Of a stretch of DNA of 34,297 bases, positions 15,155 through 25,290 are shown in pieces. The notes below the pieces were generated by a model. It was not told where the DNA came from, did not search any database, and saw only the letters and a list, made by a program, of their open reading frames with translations. Position 1 is the first letter of the stretch. Every line of letters begins with the position of its first letter. Location: the NCBI GenBank assembly GCA_020199905.1, contig JAIVJS010000041.1, positions 1-34,297 of the forward strand, written 5' to 3'. The stretch comes from Acidobacteriota bacterium. Lineage in GTDB: Bacteria; Acidobacteriota; Thermoanaerobaculia; UBA5066; Gp7-AA6. Made by a program: the position numbers and the translations under genes.

Positions 15155-17035
15155 TCACCGCGGAGCCTTGCGGGCGGCCTCGAGGCTTTGCCGGGCTTCC
15201 GCGAAGTCCGGGTTGGCGCGCAGCGCGGCTTCGAAGTGCGGGATGGCGGCCGCCGTCTTCCCCGCCGCGGCGAGCAGCTCGCCCAGGTTTTCGTGGGCCT
15301 CGGCGTATCCCGGGCGCGCCGCGATCGCCCGCTCGTATTGCGCCTGGGCTTCGGGCCCGCGCCCCTGCGCGTCGAGAGCCGTTCCCAGCACGTAGAGGGC
15401 CTCCGGCATGCCAGGGCGCACGGCGAGCGCGCGCGCGGCGTGCGAGGCGGCGTCCCCCGGGCGGTTGTCGCGCAGGAAGGAGACCGCGGTCTGGATCTCG
15501 CCCTCCGCGAAATCGGGATGGAGCCGCACCGCCTCCTGGAATCGGTCGCGCGCCGCCGCCGACTGTCCCTCGTTCAGCGCGAGCGTCCCGAGCGCGTAGA
15601 GCGCGTCCTTGGATCCCGGCGCGATGCGGAGCGCCTCCGCGAAATGCCGCCGCGCCTCTTCCGTGCGCCCGCGGCGCGCGAGCTCGTTCCCGAGGTCGAT
15701 CTGCATGGTCTCGTTGGGCCCGGTGACCGCGACCGCGTGCTGGTAGAGAGTCAGAGAGTCGCGCCACGTCGCCACCTGTCGCCACGTCACGATCGAAAGG
15801 GCGAGCAGCACGGCCGCCGTCGCGGCGGCGAGGGCCCGAACCGACACCTTGTCCCTGGCGCGCTCCGCCGCCTCCCAGACGAGGGCGGCGAGGATCCCCA
15901 GGGAAGGAACGTAGGTGTAGCGGTCCGCGATCGACTGCCAGCCGACCTGCACGAGGCCGAGAACGGGAAGAAGCGCGATCAGATACCAGAGCCATCCCGC
16001 GAGCAGCCACGGCCGCGTCCGGCGGAAGAGGACGGCGCCCGCGGTGATCCCGGCGAGGAGAAGAACGGCCGCCACGCTCTTCCAGCCGACGCTCGCGGCC
16101 GGGTGCGGATAGAGGACGGCGAGCTTCGACGGCCAGAAAATCTTTCCGAGATACCGCACGCACCCGACCGCCGCGTTTTCGAGCCGGAGAAGAAGGGGAA
16201 CCGACAGCGCGGACGTGGCGCCTCCCGCGCGCTGGGCCTGGAAGGTCCCGATCGAGGCGGCGGCCGAGAGCAGAACGTAAGGCACTTTTTCCACGAGCAG
16301 CCGGCGCCACCGGGTGCCGGAATGGTTTTCGCCCGGGTCCGCGCGGCGAAGCGGCCAGAAATCGAGAACGAGGAGAAGGAGCGGCATCGTGACGAGCGTC
16401 CCCTTGGACAGGAGGCTCGCGGCGAACAGGACGAGACTCACCGCATACGAGACCTTTTTTCGCCGGAGGACCCACGCTCCCCAGGCGCCGACGGCCGCGA
16501 GTCCGAAGAACACGCTCAGGACGTCCTTGCGCTCCGCGACCCACGCGACGGATTCCACGCGGAGCGGGTGAAGGCCGAAGAGCAGGGCGACGGCGGCGCT
16601 GCGGGCCGCGGAGCCGGTCGCGCACCTGAGAAGCAGGAAGACGAGGAGCACGCTTCCCACGTGAGGGAGAAGGCTCGTGGCGTGATGCCCGCCAGGGCGC
16701 ACGCCCCAGAGAGCGACGTCGGTCATGTGAGAGATCCATGTCAGCGGATGCCAGTTCGCCGCATCCGTCGCGGTGACGGCCCAGGCGACGTTGGCTCCCG
16801 TGAGACCCGCGCGCACGTGGGGGTTCTTCAGGACGTAGATCTCGTCGTCGAAGCTGACGAATCCGTTGCGCAGGACTCCGGAGAGGACCGCAAACGTCGC
16901 GGCGGCGAGGAGCGCGCAGGTCAGGAGCGTCGAGAGCCCTCTCTTCGCGGGGCGCTCGGCGCGGTCCGGACGGGGCTCGGGAGGCCGGCGCCCGGCGGGC
17001 TTCCGTTTTCCCCGCTTTTTTCGGTTCGAAGGCAT
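15155..17035 (-). CDS. TMTC-like membrane protein with TPR domain (GT-C glycosyltransferase-like)
   Basis: A protein of 626 residues from ATG 17035. After a very basic lead, about ten membrane helices carry the signature of bacterial TMTC/PMT-like proteins: GFVSFDDEIYVLKNPHV with its acidic pair, NWHPLTWISHM, GLHPLRVESVAWVAERKDVLS, RYTYVPSLG. The C-terminal 200 residues hold five or six TPR units. Eukaryotic TMTCs are O-mannosyltransferases with this order of domains; activity in bacteria is inferred. The start has no Shine-Dalgarno but a TAAACT box eight bases upstream (17044-17049). Confidence 0.88.
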   Translation of the reverse strand: MPSNRKKRGKRKPAGRRPPEPRPDRAERPAKRGLSTLLTCALLAAATFAVLSGVLRNGFVSFDDEIYVLKNPHVRAGLTGANVAWAVTATDAANWHPLTWISHMTDVALWGVRPGGHHATSLLPHVGSVLLVFLLLRCATGSAARSAAVALLFGLHPLRVESVAWVAERKDVLSVFFGLAAVGAWGAWVLRRKKVSYAVSLVLFAASLLSKGTLVTMPLLLLVLDFWPLRRADPGENHSGTRWRRLLVEKVPYVLLSAAASIGTFQAQRAGGATSALSVPLLLRLENAAVGCVRYLGKIFWPSKLAVLYPHPAASVGWKSVAAVLLLAGITAGAVLFRRTRPWLLAGWLWYLIALLPVLGLVQVGWQSIADRYTYVPSLGILAALVWEAAERARDKVSVRALAAATAAVLLALSIVTWRQVATWRDSLTLYQHAVAVTGPNETMQIDLGNELARRGRTEEARRHFAEALRIAPGSKDALYALGTLALNEGQSAAARDRFQEAVRLHPDFAEGEIQTAVSFLRDNRPGDAASHAARALAVRPGMPEALYVLGTALDAQGRGPEAQAQYERAIAARPGYAEAHENLGELLAAAGKTAAAIPHFEAALRANPDFAEARQSLEAARKAPR

Positions 17036-17056
17036 GAGGGGCGAGTTTACCGGGGA

Positions 17057-17118
17057 CGGGAGCCGAGCGACCAACGGGAGCGAGACGGCCGCGGCACTCC
17101 GCGGTCAACTGGATCGGA
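17057..17118 (+). repeat. Dispersed element D, copy 1
   Basis: About 60 bp that recur on the opposite strand at 28716-28778. The first 32 bases from 17058 are identical, followed by a short variable patch and a second identical 15-base block (ACTCCGCGGTCAACT). A heptamer array starts 21 bp downstream at 17140. It lies just outside the -10 box of the TMTC-like gene. Confidence 0.8.
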
Positions 17119-17139
17119 AGAAATGAGAGCGCCTATCGG

Positions 17140-17160
17140 AGAACTGAGAACTGACGGCGG
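17140..17160. repeat. Heptamer array c
   Basis: Two perfect AGAACTG units (17140-17153) and one weak unit, between element D and the subtilase promoter. Confidence 0.5.
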
Positions 17161-17168
17161 AAAACCCT

Positions 17169-17174
17169 TAGAGT
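17169..17174 (+). promoter_or_regulatory. Leaderless-type -10 box of the subtilase gene
   Basis: TAGAGT followed by 6 bp and the GTG start at 17181; no Shine-Dalgarno sequence fits between. One of a set of similarly placed boxes in the window. Confidence 0.5.
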
Positions 17175-17180
17175 GTTTCC

Positions 17181-18543
17181 GTGCGATCGCTCCGAATCCC
17201 TCTCGCCCTCGCTCTCTTCCTGGGCATCGCCGCCTCGTCGGCTGCCGCCGGCCGCGCGCCGCTCGACGAGCGGATCTTCGCGGGAAAGGCGCGCGGAGAG
17301 GACGCGTCGTTCCTGGTCGTTCTGCGCGACGAGGCGGATCTCTCCGCCGCCGCCGCGATCTCCGACCGCGTGGCCCGCGTGCGTTTCGTCTACGAAGCCC
17401 TCTCCGCGCAGGCAGAGGTCTCCCAGGCGGCGCTGCGCGCGCGGCTTTCCGCCCTCGGCGTGACGTTTCAGCCGTTCTTCCTGGTGAATATGATCGAGGT
17501 GCGCGCCCCCCGCGAGGTCGCCGAGGAACTGGCTCTGCACCCGGAGGTCTCGAGCATCGCCGCCAACCGCGAGGCGTCCCTCTCGGCCGCGCCGGACGAC
17601 CGAGGCGGCCGCGAGGCGCCTCTCGAATCCCGGGCTGCGGCCGCGGTCGAGCCGAATCTCGCGAAGATCCGCGCGCCCGAGGTCTGGGCGAGAGGATTCA
17701 CAGGGCAGGGCATCGTCGTTGCGATCGCGGACACCGGATTCGCCTGGGAGCATCCTGCTTTGAAGCCGCACTATCGGGGATCCAACGGCGCGGCTGCAGT
17801 CCACGACTACAACTGGCACGACGCCGTGCACGATGCGGCGGGAGGGGTTCCTGGCTCCGACGGACGGCAACGGCGCCAACCCGCGGCCTGATCTCGCGCC
17901 GCACGTGATCAACAATTCGTGGGGGTGTCCCGTCAGAGAGGGGTGCACGGACCCGAGCGTGCTCCTGGGCGTGGTCGACCACGTCGCGGCGGCCGGGATC
18001 TTCGTCGCGGTTTCCGCGGGCAATTCCGGGCCGGCGTGCGCGACGACGAGCGACGTTCCCGTGTTCTACGCCTCCTCCTTCACCGTCGGCGCTACGACTC
18101 TTGCGGACGAGATCGCGAATTTTTCGAGCCGCGGCCCCGCGGCGGCGGACGGCTCCGGGCGGCTGAAGCCCGACATCAGCGCGCCCGGAGTGGGCGTGCG
18201 CACCGCAGCCTCGCCGTCCGGTTACCGCTCGTTCTCCGGAACGTCCGCTTCCGCGCCCCACGTGACGGGAGCGGTCGCCCTGCTGTGGTCGGCCTCGCCG
18301 GCGCTCGTCGGACAGGTGGCGGCGACGGCGTCCCTGCTCGAGAGAAGCGCGGTCCCGCTCACCTCGGCGCAGACCTGCGGGGCGTTCCCCGGATCTTCCG
18401 TCCCCAACGCGGTGTTCGGGTTCGGGCGCCTCGACGTGGGCGCCGCGCTCCTCCTTGCTGCGACATCCGAGCCGCGCCAGCCTCCCGCGCGCCGCGCGCC
18501 CCGGGTGTCCGGACCGCGGGCGATTCCGCCCCGCATTCCGTGA
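17181..18543 (+). pseudogene. Secreted subtilisin-like S8 protease, internal deletion with loss of catalytic His
   Basis: GTG start at 17181, signal peptide (ALALFLGIAASSAAAG), an inhibitor-like propeptide (FLVVLRDEADLS..., EVSSIAANRE), then catalytic Asp in VAIADTGFAWEHPAL (near 17730). The frame stops matching just after NWHDAVHDAAGG, about 17845. In the +1 frame the protein resumes at FLAPTDGNGANPRPDLAPHVINNSWG and runs intact through SAGNSGP (oxyanion Asn) and GTSASAPHV (catalytic Ser codon 18244). The family segment between these, about 55-60 residues with the catalytic HGTH motif, is absent. So this is not a simple frameshift but a non-triplet deletion. As written it cannot be an active protease. 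Confidence 0.85.
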
Positions 18544-18598
18544 CGACTCGTCCGCGCGGGAGGCTCGCACTCTCCCGCCGGCTTCCCCGGGCTCCTAG

Positions 18599-18604
18599 TA
18601 GACT
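18599..18604 (+). promoter_or_regulatory. Leaderless-type -10 box of tig
   Basis: TAGACT, then 8 bp, then ATG 18613, with no Shine-Dalgarno sequence in between. The -35 region shows no clear TTGACA match. Confidence 0.5.
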
Positions 18605-18612
18605 CCGCCCCT

Positions 18613-19953
18613 ATGGTCGTTTTGAACGCACAGGAAGAGTCGCCGACCCGGACCAGCCTCGAGATCGAGGTGCCGGGCGACGAGGTGGAGAAGGCCTGGA
18701 AGGAAGTCACGCGCGCTTACGCGAAGCGTGCCGCGCTGCCCGGCTTTCGAAAGGGGCACGCCCCCGAGAGCGTGGTCCGGAAACGGTTCGCCGACGAGAT
18801 TCGCAGCGACGTGCTCGAGCACCTGCTGCCCGGAGCCCTCTCCGCCGCCGTCGAAGAGAAGAAGCTGTCCGTGCTCGGGCGGCCGCACATCGACGCTTTG
18901 AACTGGGATCCGCCTGGCCCCATCCGCTTCACCGCGAAGCTCGACTTGAAGCCGCCGATCGAGCTCGGCGAGTACCGTGGCCTGCCCGTTCAGGACGTGG
19001 ACGCCGAGCCGACGGAGGAGGAAGTCGCCCGGGTCATCCAGCGGTTCCGGGAACAGCACGCGGAGTTCCACCCCGTCGAGGGCCGTTCGGCCGCGGCGGG
19101 CGACTACGCGGTCGCGGACGTGGCCGGCACCTTCATCGAGATTCTGGAGCCGGGCCAGAATCCGCGAACCTTCCGCGACGAGAAGGTCACGCTCGAAGTC
19201 GGACATCCCGATTCGATGGCGGAGATCAACGACGCGCTGCGCGGCGCCTCGACCGGCGAGACGCGGCGCTTCCGCAAGACCTTTCCGGACGACTTCCCCA
19301 ACGAGGAGTTCAAGGGGAAGACGGTGGACTACGAGCTGACCCTCGCGGCGCTGAAGGAGAAGAAGGTTCCCGAGCTCGACGACGATCTCGCGAAACAGGT
19401 GGCGGAAGGGGAGACCGCGGAGAGTCTCCGGCAGAAAGTCCAGGAAGGGCTTCGCCACGAGAAGGAGGCAGAGCGCCGCCGCTCGTTCCGGCGGTCAATC
19501 CTCGACCAGCTGCTCGCGCAGACTCCGGTGGCGGCGCCGGAGGTGCTCGTCGAGTCCGAGATCGCGGGAGCGCTGCGCGACTACGCACGGTACCTGGCGA
19601 ACAACCGCGTCGATCCGAAGGAAGCGGACTGGGACAAGCTGCGGGAAGACTCGCGGGACGGCGCCGTCCGCCGCGTCCAGGAGTACCTGCTGATCGACGA
19701 GATCGCCCGGCGGGAGGGGATCGAGGTCAACGATACGGAGCTCGAGGCGGAGTTCAAGCGCGCGGCCGCCCGGCGGGGAGCCGACCCGGCCGAGCTTCGG
19801 GAACAGATGTCCAAAGGCGACGGCCTGGAGGCCCTCCGGGACGAGATGCGGCTGGCTCGAGCGATCGACCTCCTGATCTCCCAGGCGCGGGTGCTACCCT
19901 CGGGATCGGGAATCGGGAAACGGGATACGGGAAACGAAGGGACCACCCCTTGA
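18613..19953 (+). CDS. tig: Trigger factor, ribosome-associated chaperone and prolyl isomerase
   Basis: A protein of 446 residues, normal length. The N-terminal ribosome-binding domain carries GFRKGHAP (residues 44-51; E. coli GFRKGKVP). The middle domain (about 155-245) is FKBP-like, with less aromatic active-site character than E. coli. The helical arm domain fills the rest (DDDLAKQV..., EEAERRR..., EVLVESEI). It binds nascent chains at the ribosome exit and precedes clpP and clpX, the classical arrangement. The last 19 residues (from [13 protein letters not shown]) are encoded by a heptamer array and look like an added tail. Confidence 0.97.
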   Translation: MVVLNAQEESPTRTSLEIEVPGDEVEKAWKEVTRAYAKRAALPGFRKGHAPESVVRKRFADEIRSDVLEHLLPGALSAAVEEKKLSVLGRPHIDALNWDPPGPIRFTAKLDLKPPIELGEYRGLPVQDVDAEPTEEEVARVIQRFREQHAEFHPVEGRSAAAGDYAVADVAGTFIEILEPGQNPRTFRDEKVTLEVGHPDSMAEINDALRGASTGETRRFRKTFPDDFPNEEFKGKTVDYELTLAALKEKKVPELDDDLAKQVAEGETAESLRQKVQEGLRHEKEAERRRSFRRSILDQLLAQTPVAAPEVLVESEIAGALRDYARYLANNRVDPKEADWDKLREDSRDGAVRRVQEYLLIDEIARREGIEVNDTELEAEFKRAAARRGADPAELREQMSKGDGLEALRDEMRLARAIDLLISQARVLPSGSGIGKRDTGNEGTTP

Positions 19954-20018
19954 AGCGAATCGTCAGCCTCGACTCGAGTGTGGATTATTCGTTTCCCGTT
20001 TTCCGTTTACCGATTTAC
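19901..20018. repeat. Heptamer array d, two inverted arms
   Basis: Left arm 19901-19935 has five units of the GGGAAAC type; right arm 19991-20018 has four units of the GTTTCCC type, its reverse complement. They are separated by 55 bp, so the RNA or single-stranded DNA could fold back. The left arm codes for the end of trigger factor, and the right arm lies just before clpP. Confidence 0.8.
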
Positions 20019-20050
20019 GGCTAATGGAAGACGACTACGAGGGAGGCGGC

Positions 20051-20662
20051 ATGGTTCTCGTTCCGATGGTCATCGAACAGACGAGTCGCGGAGAGCGCGC
20101 TTACGACATCTACTCGCGGCTCCTCAAAGACAACGTCATTTTTCTGGGTCAGCCGGTTGACGACACGATCGCCAACCTGATCATTGCCCAGATGCTTTTT
20201 CTCGAATCGGAGAATCCCGAGAAGGACATCTCGTTCTACATCAACTCGCCGGGCGGCTCGATCACGGCCGGCCTCGCGATCTACGACACGATGCAGTACA
20301 TCAAGCCGGACGTCGCGACGATCTGCATCGGGCAGGCCGCTTCGATGGCGGCGGTCCTCATGGCGGCTGGCGCGTCGGGCAAGCGGTTCGCGCTTCCCAA
20401 CTCGCGGTTCCTGATCCACCAGCCGCTGGCGTACGGCCTTCAGGGCCAGACGACGGACATCGAGATCCACGCCAAGGACCTCCTCAAGGTGCGCGAGCGG
20501 CTGAACCAGATTCTCGCTCTGCACACCGGGCAGAACATCGAGCGGATCTCGAAAGACACCGACCGCGACTACATTCTCGAGGCCGAGGACGCCAAGAAGT
20601 ACGGCCTGGTCGACTCGATCTACCACCGCCGCGACGACGTGGCGCTGAAGGCCGCCGGATAG
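20051..20662 (+). CDS. clpP: ATP-dependent Clp protease proteolytic subunit
   Basis: A protein of 203 residues from ATG 20051, chosen because GGGAGG lies at 20041-20046 and [16 protein letters not shown] aligns with the mature E. coli start; an in-frame ATG at 20024 would add nine residues. The catalytic triad is Ser98 (GQAASM), His123 (FLIHQP) and Asp173 (DTDRD). It forms the tetradecameric chamber fed by ClpX. A promoter of its own is not evident, so it may be read through from tig. Confidence 0.97.
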   Translation: MVLVPMVIEQTSRGERAYDIYSRLLKDNVIFLGQPVDDTIANLIIAQMLFLESENPEKDISFYINSPGGSITAGLAIYDTMQYIKPDVATICIGQAASMAAVLMAAGASGKRFALPNSRFLIHQPLAYGLQGQTTDIEIHAKDLLKVRERLNQILALHTGQNIERISKDTDRDYILEAEDAKKYGLVDSIYHRRDDVALKAAG

Positions 20663-20663
20663 G

Positions 20664-20737
20664 CAGCTGTCAGCTGTCAGCCATCAGCCATCAGACCGAA
20701 AAAAAACCGAAGACTGACAACTGAGGACTGAGAACCG
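20664..20737. repeat. Heptamer array e, two inverted arms
   Basis: Left arm 20664-20697 has CAGCTGT twice, then CAGCCAT twice. Right arm 20710-20737 has ACAACTG, AGGACTG and similar. The arms are TCAG-type against CTGA-type, so broadly inverted, around an A-rich centre. The array lies right behind the clpP stop codon. Confidence 0.8.
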
Positions 20738-20880
20738 CGGGCCGGCACCCTGCACGCTGCTGCGCTGCGGAGAGAGCGCTGTCAGCAGCTTGGCCGCCAT
20801 CCGGAGCGGGGGGAATACGGCCCCGCATCCGGCGTTAATCTTGCTGGTGTGCTAGATTTGAAAAGGGGCGGGTCGAGGCG

Positions 20881-20909
20881 TTGACGGGCCCCCGACAGCC
20901 GCCTAGAAT
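20881..20909 (+). promoter_or_regulatory. Sigma-70-type promoter of clpX
   Basis: TTGACG (20881-20886) and TAGAAT (20904-20909) with a 17-bp spacer, 25 bp before ATG 20935. GGAGG at 20926-20930 is the ribosome site. This means clpX (and perhaps lon) can be expressed separately from tig-clpP. Confidence 0.8.
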
Positions 20910-20934
20910 CGCTTCCATCCCCGCCGGAGGCTGA

Positions 20935-22179
20935 ATGTCGAAAAAAACCGGAAACGGCGACGTCCTGCGCTGCTCCTTCTGCAACAAGAGCCAGAGAGAC
21001 GTCAAGAAGCTCATTGCAGGTCCAACGGTTTACATCTGCGACGAGTGTGTCGATATCTGCCTCGACATCATCGCCGAAGACCGGGTGTTGGAGACCCAGG
21101 CTCCCGAGACCAAGCTCCCGAAGCCCAAGGAGATCAAGGAGTTCCTCGACGGCTACGTGATCGGGCAGGACCAGGCCAAAAAGAAGCTCGCCGTTGCTGT
21201 CTACAACCACTACAAGCGCATCGACTACCTGGAGAAGAACCGGAAACTGGACGTCGAGCTCCAGAAATCCAATATTCTGCTCATCGGTCCGACTGGCACC
21301 GGCAAGACCCTGCTCGCCCAGACGCTCGCCAAGCTCCTCTCGGTGCCGTTCACGATCGTCGACGCCACGACCCTGACCGAGGCCGGGTACGTCGGCGAGG
21401 ACGTCGAGAACATCATCCTGAAGCTCTACCAGGCGGCCGGCAACGACAAGGAGAAGACGGAGCGCGGCATCGTCTACATCGACGAGGTCGACAAGATCGC
21501 CCGCAAGGGGGAGAACCCGTCGATCACGCGCGACGTCTCGGGTGAAGGCGTCCAGCAGGCCTTGCTCAAGATCCTCGAGGGAACGGTCGCCAACGTCCCG
21601 CCGCAGGGCGGACGCAAGCATCCGCACCAGGAGTTCATCCAGATCGACACGACGAACATCCTCTTTCTCTGCGGCGGAGCGTTCGTGGGCCTCGAGGACC
21701 TGATCAGCCGCCGGATGACGGAAAAGACGGTGGGATTCGGGGCGAAGATCACCTCCAAGAAGGAGAAGCGCGTGAGCGCCATTCTCGAGAAGGTGCACCC
21801 CGAGGATCTGATCAAGTTCGGCATGATCCCGGAGTTCGTCGGCCGGCTTCCGGTCGTGGCGACCCTCTCGGAGCTCGATCAGGCCGCTCTCGTCGAGATC
21901 CTCAAGGAGCCCAAGAACTCGCTCGTGAAGCAGTACCAGACGATGCTCGAGTTCGAGAACGTCCAGCTGCGGTTCACCGACGACGCGATCGAGGCGATTG
22001 CGGAGGAGGCGCTGGCGCGCAACGTCGGGGCCCGCGGGCTGAAGATCATCATCGAAGACCTGATGCTCGAAGTCATGTACCAGATCCCGTCGGACGACGA
22101 CATCGAGGAATGCGTCATCACGAGGGACGTGGTCAAGCACCGTACGAACCCCATCACGATCCTCCGCAAGGCCGGATAG
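20935..22179 (+). CDS. clpX: ClpX, ATPase/unfoldase subunit of the Clp protease
   Basis: A protein of 414 residues. The N-terminal zinc-binding domain has Cys13, Cys16, Cys35 and Cys38. Walker A is GPTGTGKT (118-125), the pore loop is GYVG in [10 protein letters not shown], Walker B is [10 protein letters not shown], followed by the sensor and C-terminal helical regions ([20 protein letters not shown]). It recognises and unfolds substrates for ClpP. Ribosome site GGAGG precedes the start. Confidence 0.98.
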   Translation: MSKKTGNGDVLRCSFCNKSQRDVKKLIAGPTVYICDECVDICLDIIAEDRVLETQAPETKLPKPKEIKEFLDGYVIGQDQAKKKLAVAVYNHYKRIDYLEKNRKLDVELQKSNILLIGPTGTGKTLLAQTLAKLLSVPFTIVDATTLTEAGYVGEDVENIILKLYQAAGNDKEKTERGIVYIDEVDKIARKGENPSITRDVSGEGVQQALLKILEGTVANVPPQGGRKHPHQEFIQIDTTNILFLCGGAFVGLEDLISRRMTEKTVGFGAKITSKKEKRVSAILEKVHPEDLIKFGMIPEFVGRLPVVATLSELDQAALVEILKEPKNSLVKQYQTMLEFENVQLRFTDDAIEAIAEEALARNVGARGLKIIIEDLMLEVMYQIPSDDDIEECVITRDVVKHRTNPITILRKAG

Positions 22180-22201
22180 GCACCCTTCTCGCATCGTTCC
22201 G

Positions 22202-22224
22202 GCCCGCGGCGGGTCGCCGCGGGC
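22202..22224. terminator. Perfect GC hairpin between clpX and lon
   Basis: A 10-bp perfect stem (22202-22211 with 22215-22224) with a 3-nt loop and no T run, 26 bp before the lon start. It could be a processing site, a weak or factor-dependent terminator, or mRNA protection. Confidence 0.45.
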
Positions 22225-22249
22225 ACTAAAGGACCGGAAAACTCCAAAA

Positions 22250-24649
22250 ATGAAACCAGAGAACCCGAGCCGGCTCCAGGAAACGCTCCCGCTCGTCCCG
22301 CTTCGGGACATGGTGGTGTTCCCGCACATGATGGCCCCCTTCGTGGTGGGCCGGGAGTCGTCGATTCACGCGCTGGAGGCGGCCCTGGCGACCCCCTCCA
22401 AACGCCTGTTCCTCGCCGCCCAGAAGAACCCGCAGCTCGACGAGCCTTCTCCGCGCGACATCTATTCGGTCGGCGTCGTCGCTACCGTCGCCCAGTCCCT
22501 GAAGCTGCCGAACGGGCACATCAAGGTCATGGTCGAAGGCGTCCGCCGCGGACGCATTCGCGCGTTCGAAGAGCTTCGGGACTATCTCGGCGTCGTGGTG
22601 GAGCCTCTGGCCGAGCGGCCGGCGGACGCCGCGGAGCTGAAGGAGTACATGGGCAAGGTGCTCGGGCTCTTCGAGCAGTACGCGAAGCTCTCGCACCACC
22701 TCGCCTTCGAAGGGATCGCCGCCTCTCTCAAAGTCGAGGACCCCGAGCGTTTCGCGGACACGCTGGCGGCGCACCTGGCGGTGCCGACGCCGGAGAAGCA
22801 GACGCTGCTCGAGGCGGAATCCGTCTACGAGAGGCTTCAGAAGCTGCAGGACCTGCTGGAGATCGAGGTCGAGAAAGTCAACATCGACCGGCGGATCAAC
22901 AACAAGGTCAAAAAGCAGATGGAGAAGGCGCAGAAGGAGTACTACCTCAACGAGAAGATCAAGGCGATTCATCAGGAGCTCGGCCGCAAGGATGACCGCA
23001 CCGACGAGGTGGACGACCTGAAGAAGAAGGTCGCCAGCTCCGGGATGCCTCGCGAGGTCCGCGAGAAGGCGGATGCGGAGCTGAGGCGCCTGGAAGCGAT
23101 GCCGCCCGTGTCGGCCGAAGCGACCGTGTCGCGCAACTACATCGAGTGGCTCGTCGGGGTGCCTTGGAAGAAGGCATCGCGCGAGTCGAAGGACCTGACG
23201 CGCGCCGAAAAGATCCTGAACGAAGACCACTTCGGCCTGGAGAAGGTCAAGGAGCGGATCCTGGAGTTCCTGGCGGTGCGCCAGCTCGTTCAGAAGACCC
23301 GCGGCTCGATCATCTGCTTCGTCGGACCTCCGGGCGTCGGCAAGACCTCGCTCGCGAAGTCGATCGCGCGCTCTCTGAACCGCAGGTTCGTGCGCCTGTC
23401 GCTCGGCGGAGTCCGCGACGAGGCGGAGATCCGAGGGCACCGCCGGACGTACATCGGCGCGTTCCCCGGCCAGATCGTCCAGATGATGAAGAAGGCGGGG
23501 ACGGTCAATCCCGTCTTTCTGCTCGACGAGGTCGACAAGATGTCGTCCGATTTCCGGGGCGACCCGGCGTCGGCGCTGCTCGAGGTCCTCGACCCGGAGC
23601 AGAACGCCACGTTCGTGGATCACTACCTGGACGTCGAGTACGACCTCTCGAAGGTCATGTTCATCGCGACCGCCAACATCGCCGATCCGATTCCCCCGGC
23701 CCTGAAGGACCGGATGGAAGTGATTCAGCTGTCCGGATACACGCCCAACGAAAAGCTCGCGATCGCGCGGCAGTTCCTCGTCCCCAAGCAGGTCGAGGCG
23801 AACGGCTTGAGGCCCGAGCAGATCGAGATCTCCGACGAGGCGGTGCTGGGGATCATCACGGCGCACACGCGCGAAGCGGGCGTCCGCAATCTCGAGCGCG
23901 AGATCGGCAGCGTTTTCCGGAAGGTGGCGCGCCGGATCGTGCAGAAGAAGGCCGAAACTCCCGTTCGGATCACCCCGGACAACCTGCGCGAGTTTCTCGG
24001 AAAAGCGAAGTTCCGCAGCCGCGTCAAGGGGGAGATCTCGGAGATCGGGGTCGCGACAGGCCTGGCGTGGACGGAGGCGGGGGGAGAGATCCTTTCCATC
24101 GAGACGAGCCTGCTGAAGGGCAAGGGCGTCCTCACGCTGACGGGGTCGCTCGGCGACGTCATGCAGGAATCCGCCCGGGCGGGCGTCTCGTACGTCCGCA
24201 GCCGCGCGGAGATGTACGACGCGGATCCCAATTTCCACGAGAAGTTCGACATCCACATCCACGTTCCGGAAGGCGCGATCCCCAAGGACGGCCCGTCGGC
24301 GGGCATCACGATGGCGGTCTCTCTCTTCTCCGCCGTTACGAAGATCCCCGTTCTGAAGGACGTGGCGATGACGGGCGAGATCACGCTCCGCGGCAAGGTC
24401 CTCCCGGTCGGCGGCATCAAGGACAAGGTGCTCGCGGCCTACCGCGCCGGAATCCGAACCATCATCCTGTGTACCGAGAACGACAAGGATTTAGACGACC
24501 TTCCGGCGGAGATCCGCACGGAAATGGAATTTCACCTCGTGTCGAACATGGACGAGGTGATCAAGGTGGCGATGGAGGGCGTGCCGACGACGGCCGCCAC
24601 CCTGCCGCCCGACACGAAGCCTGCCGAGGGAGGCACGGTCGCTCATTGA
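22250..24649 (+). CDS. lon: Lon protease, ATP-dependent
   Basis: A protein of 799 residues, standard LonA length. The N-terminal substrate domain runs to about 200 ([18 protein letters not shown]), followed by a coiled region. The AAA+ module has Walker A GPPGVGKT (near 358-365) and Walker [10 protein letters not shown]. The serine-lysine protease domain has catalytic Ser in PKDGPSAG (near 683) and Lys in the [10 protein letters not shown] motif (near 725). It degrades misfolded and regulatory proteins. The start at 22250 has only a poor ribosome site. Confidence 0.98.
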   Translation: MKPENPSRLQETLPLVPLRDMVVFPHMMAPFVVGRESSIHALEAALATPSKRLFLAAQKNPQLDEPSPRDIYSVGVVATVAQSLKLPNGHIKVMVEGVRRGRIRAFEELRDYLGVVVEPLAERPADAAELKEYMGKVLGLFEQYAKLSHHLAFEGIAASLKVEDPERFADTLAAHLAVPTPEKQTLLEAESVYERLQKLQDLLEIEVEKVNIDRRINNKVKKQMEKAQKEYYLNEKIKAIHQELGRKDDRTDEVDDLKKKVASSGMPREVREKADAELRRLEAMPPVSAEATVSRNYIEWLVGVPWKKASRESKDLTRAEKILNEDHFGLEKVKERILEFLAVRQLVQKTRGSIICFVGPPGVGKTSLAKSIARSLNRRFVRLSLGGVRDEAEIRGHRRTYIGAFPGQIVQMMKKAGTVNPVFLLDEVDKMSSDFRGDPASALLEVLDPEQNATFVDHYLDVEYDLSKVMFIATANIADPIPPALKDRMEVIQLSGYTPNEKLAIARQFLVPKQVEANGLRPEQIEISDEAVLGIITAHTREAGVRNLEREIGSVFRKVARRIVQKKAETPVRITPDNLREFLGKAKFRSRVKGEISEIGVATGLAWTEAGGEILSIETSLLKGKGVLTLTGSLGDVMQESARAGVSYVRSRAEMYDADPNFHEKFDIHIHVPEGAIPKDGPSAGITMAVSLFSAVTKIPVLKDVAMTGEITLRGKVLPVGGIKDKVLAAYRAGIRTIILCTENDKDLDDLPAEIRTEMEFHLVSNMDEVIKVAMEGVPTTAATLPPDTKPAEGGTVAH

Positions 24650-24696
24650 GCCCGCGGGCGAATCGTTTGAAAAAAGAAGAGCCGGGAGCGACCCGC

Positions 24697-25290
24697 TTGA
24701 AAACAAATGCGAGCCGAGGCGGTTTGGTGGCCGCGGTTCACCGGCGGGAAGACTTCCCGAAGGACGGTCATCCGGCCGTCGCCGTGGTTGGAAGGTCGAA
24801 CGTCGGCAAATCCAGCCTGCTGAACCGGCTTCTCGGGAGCGTTAGCGCCCGGGTCGGCAAGACCCCGGGGAAGACCCGGGGCATTTACTTCTATGCAACA
24901 CGCGAAGGACACCATTTCGCCGACCTTCCCGGCGCCGGCTACGCCCGGCGATCCCGGGAGGAGCGGGAAGGCTGGGCGCGGCTCGCCGACGAGCTGTTCG
25001 GGAGCGGGCGCGTGACCCTGGCTCTTCGGCTGATCGATTCGCGCGTCACGGACTCCGCCGCGGACGTCGAGATTCGCGATTACCTGGAGAACGCGGGCAT
25101 CCCTTCCCTGGCGGTCGCGACGAAATGGGATCGGCTGGGCTCGGCCGAGCGCGTCAGGGCCCGGCGGGCGATCGAGGCGGGGCACGGGGCGGTGTGGCCC
25201 GTGTCGGCGAAGACAGGCGAAGGGATCGACGAGCTGCGGCGGGAGATCCGCCGGTCAATCTCGCGAGGCGAGGAGAGGGCACATGGCTAG
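24697..25290 (+). CDS. engB: Ribosome biogenesis GTPase EngB (YsxC/YihA)
   Basis: About 197 residues from TTG 24697, which has GGGAG eight bases upstream and the usual short lead before the G domain. TTG at 24646 (overlapping the lon stop) or 24667 are alternatives. G1 is GRSNVGKSS, the G2-region threonines are in TPGKTRG, G3 is DLPGAGYA, G4 TKWD, G5 SAKTGEG. The GYAR segment after G3 is diagnostic of EngB, which is needed for 50S subunit assembly. Its stop overlaps the start of rho by 8 bp. Confidence 0.93.
   Translation: MKTNASRGGLVAAVHRREDFPKDGHPAVAVVGRSNVGKSSLLNRLLGSVSARVGKTPGKTRGIYFYATREGHHFADLPGAGYARRSREEREGWARLADELFGSGRVTLALRLIDSRVTDSAADVEIRDYLENAGIPSLAVATKWDRLGSAERVRARRAIEAGHGAVWPVSAKTGEGIDELRREIRRSISRGEERAHG

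Noticed and set aside
14717..17908. Forward-strand open frame of 1063 codons
   Set aside because: It is antisense to the TMTC-like gene and reads as Arg/Gly/Pro-rich nonsense without any family motif; long antisense frames are expected at this G+C content.
23146..24645. Forward frame running from within lon into engB
   Set aside because: Only the part after about 24697 is EngB; the earlier part is the out-of-frame reading of lon.
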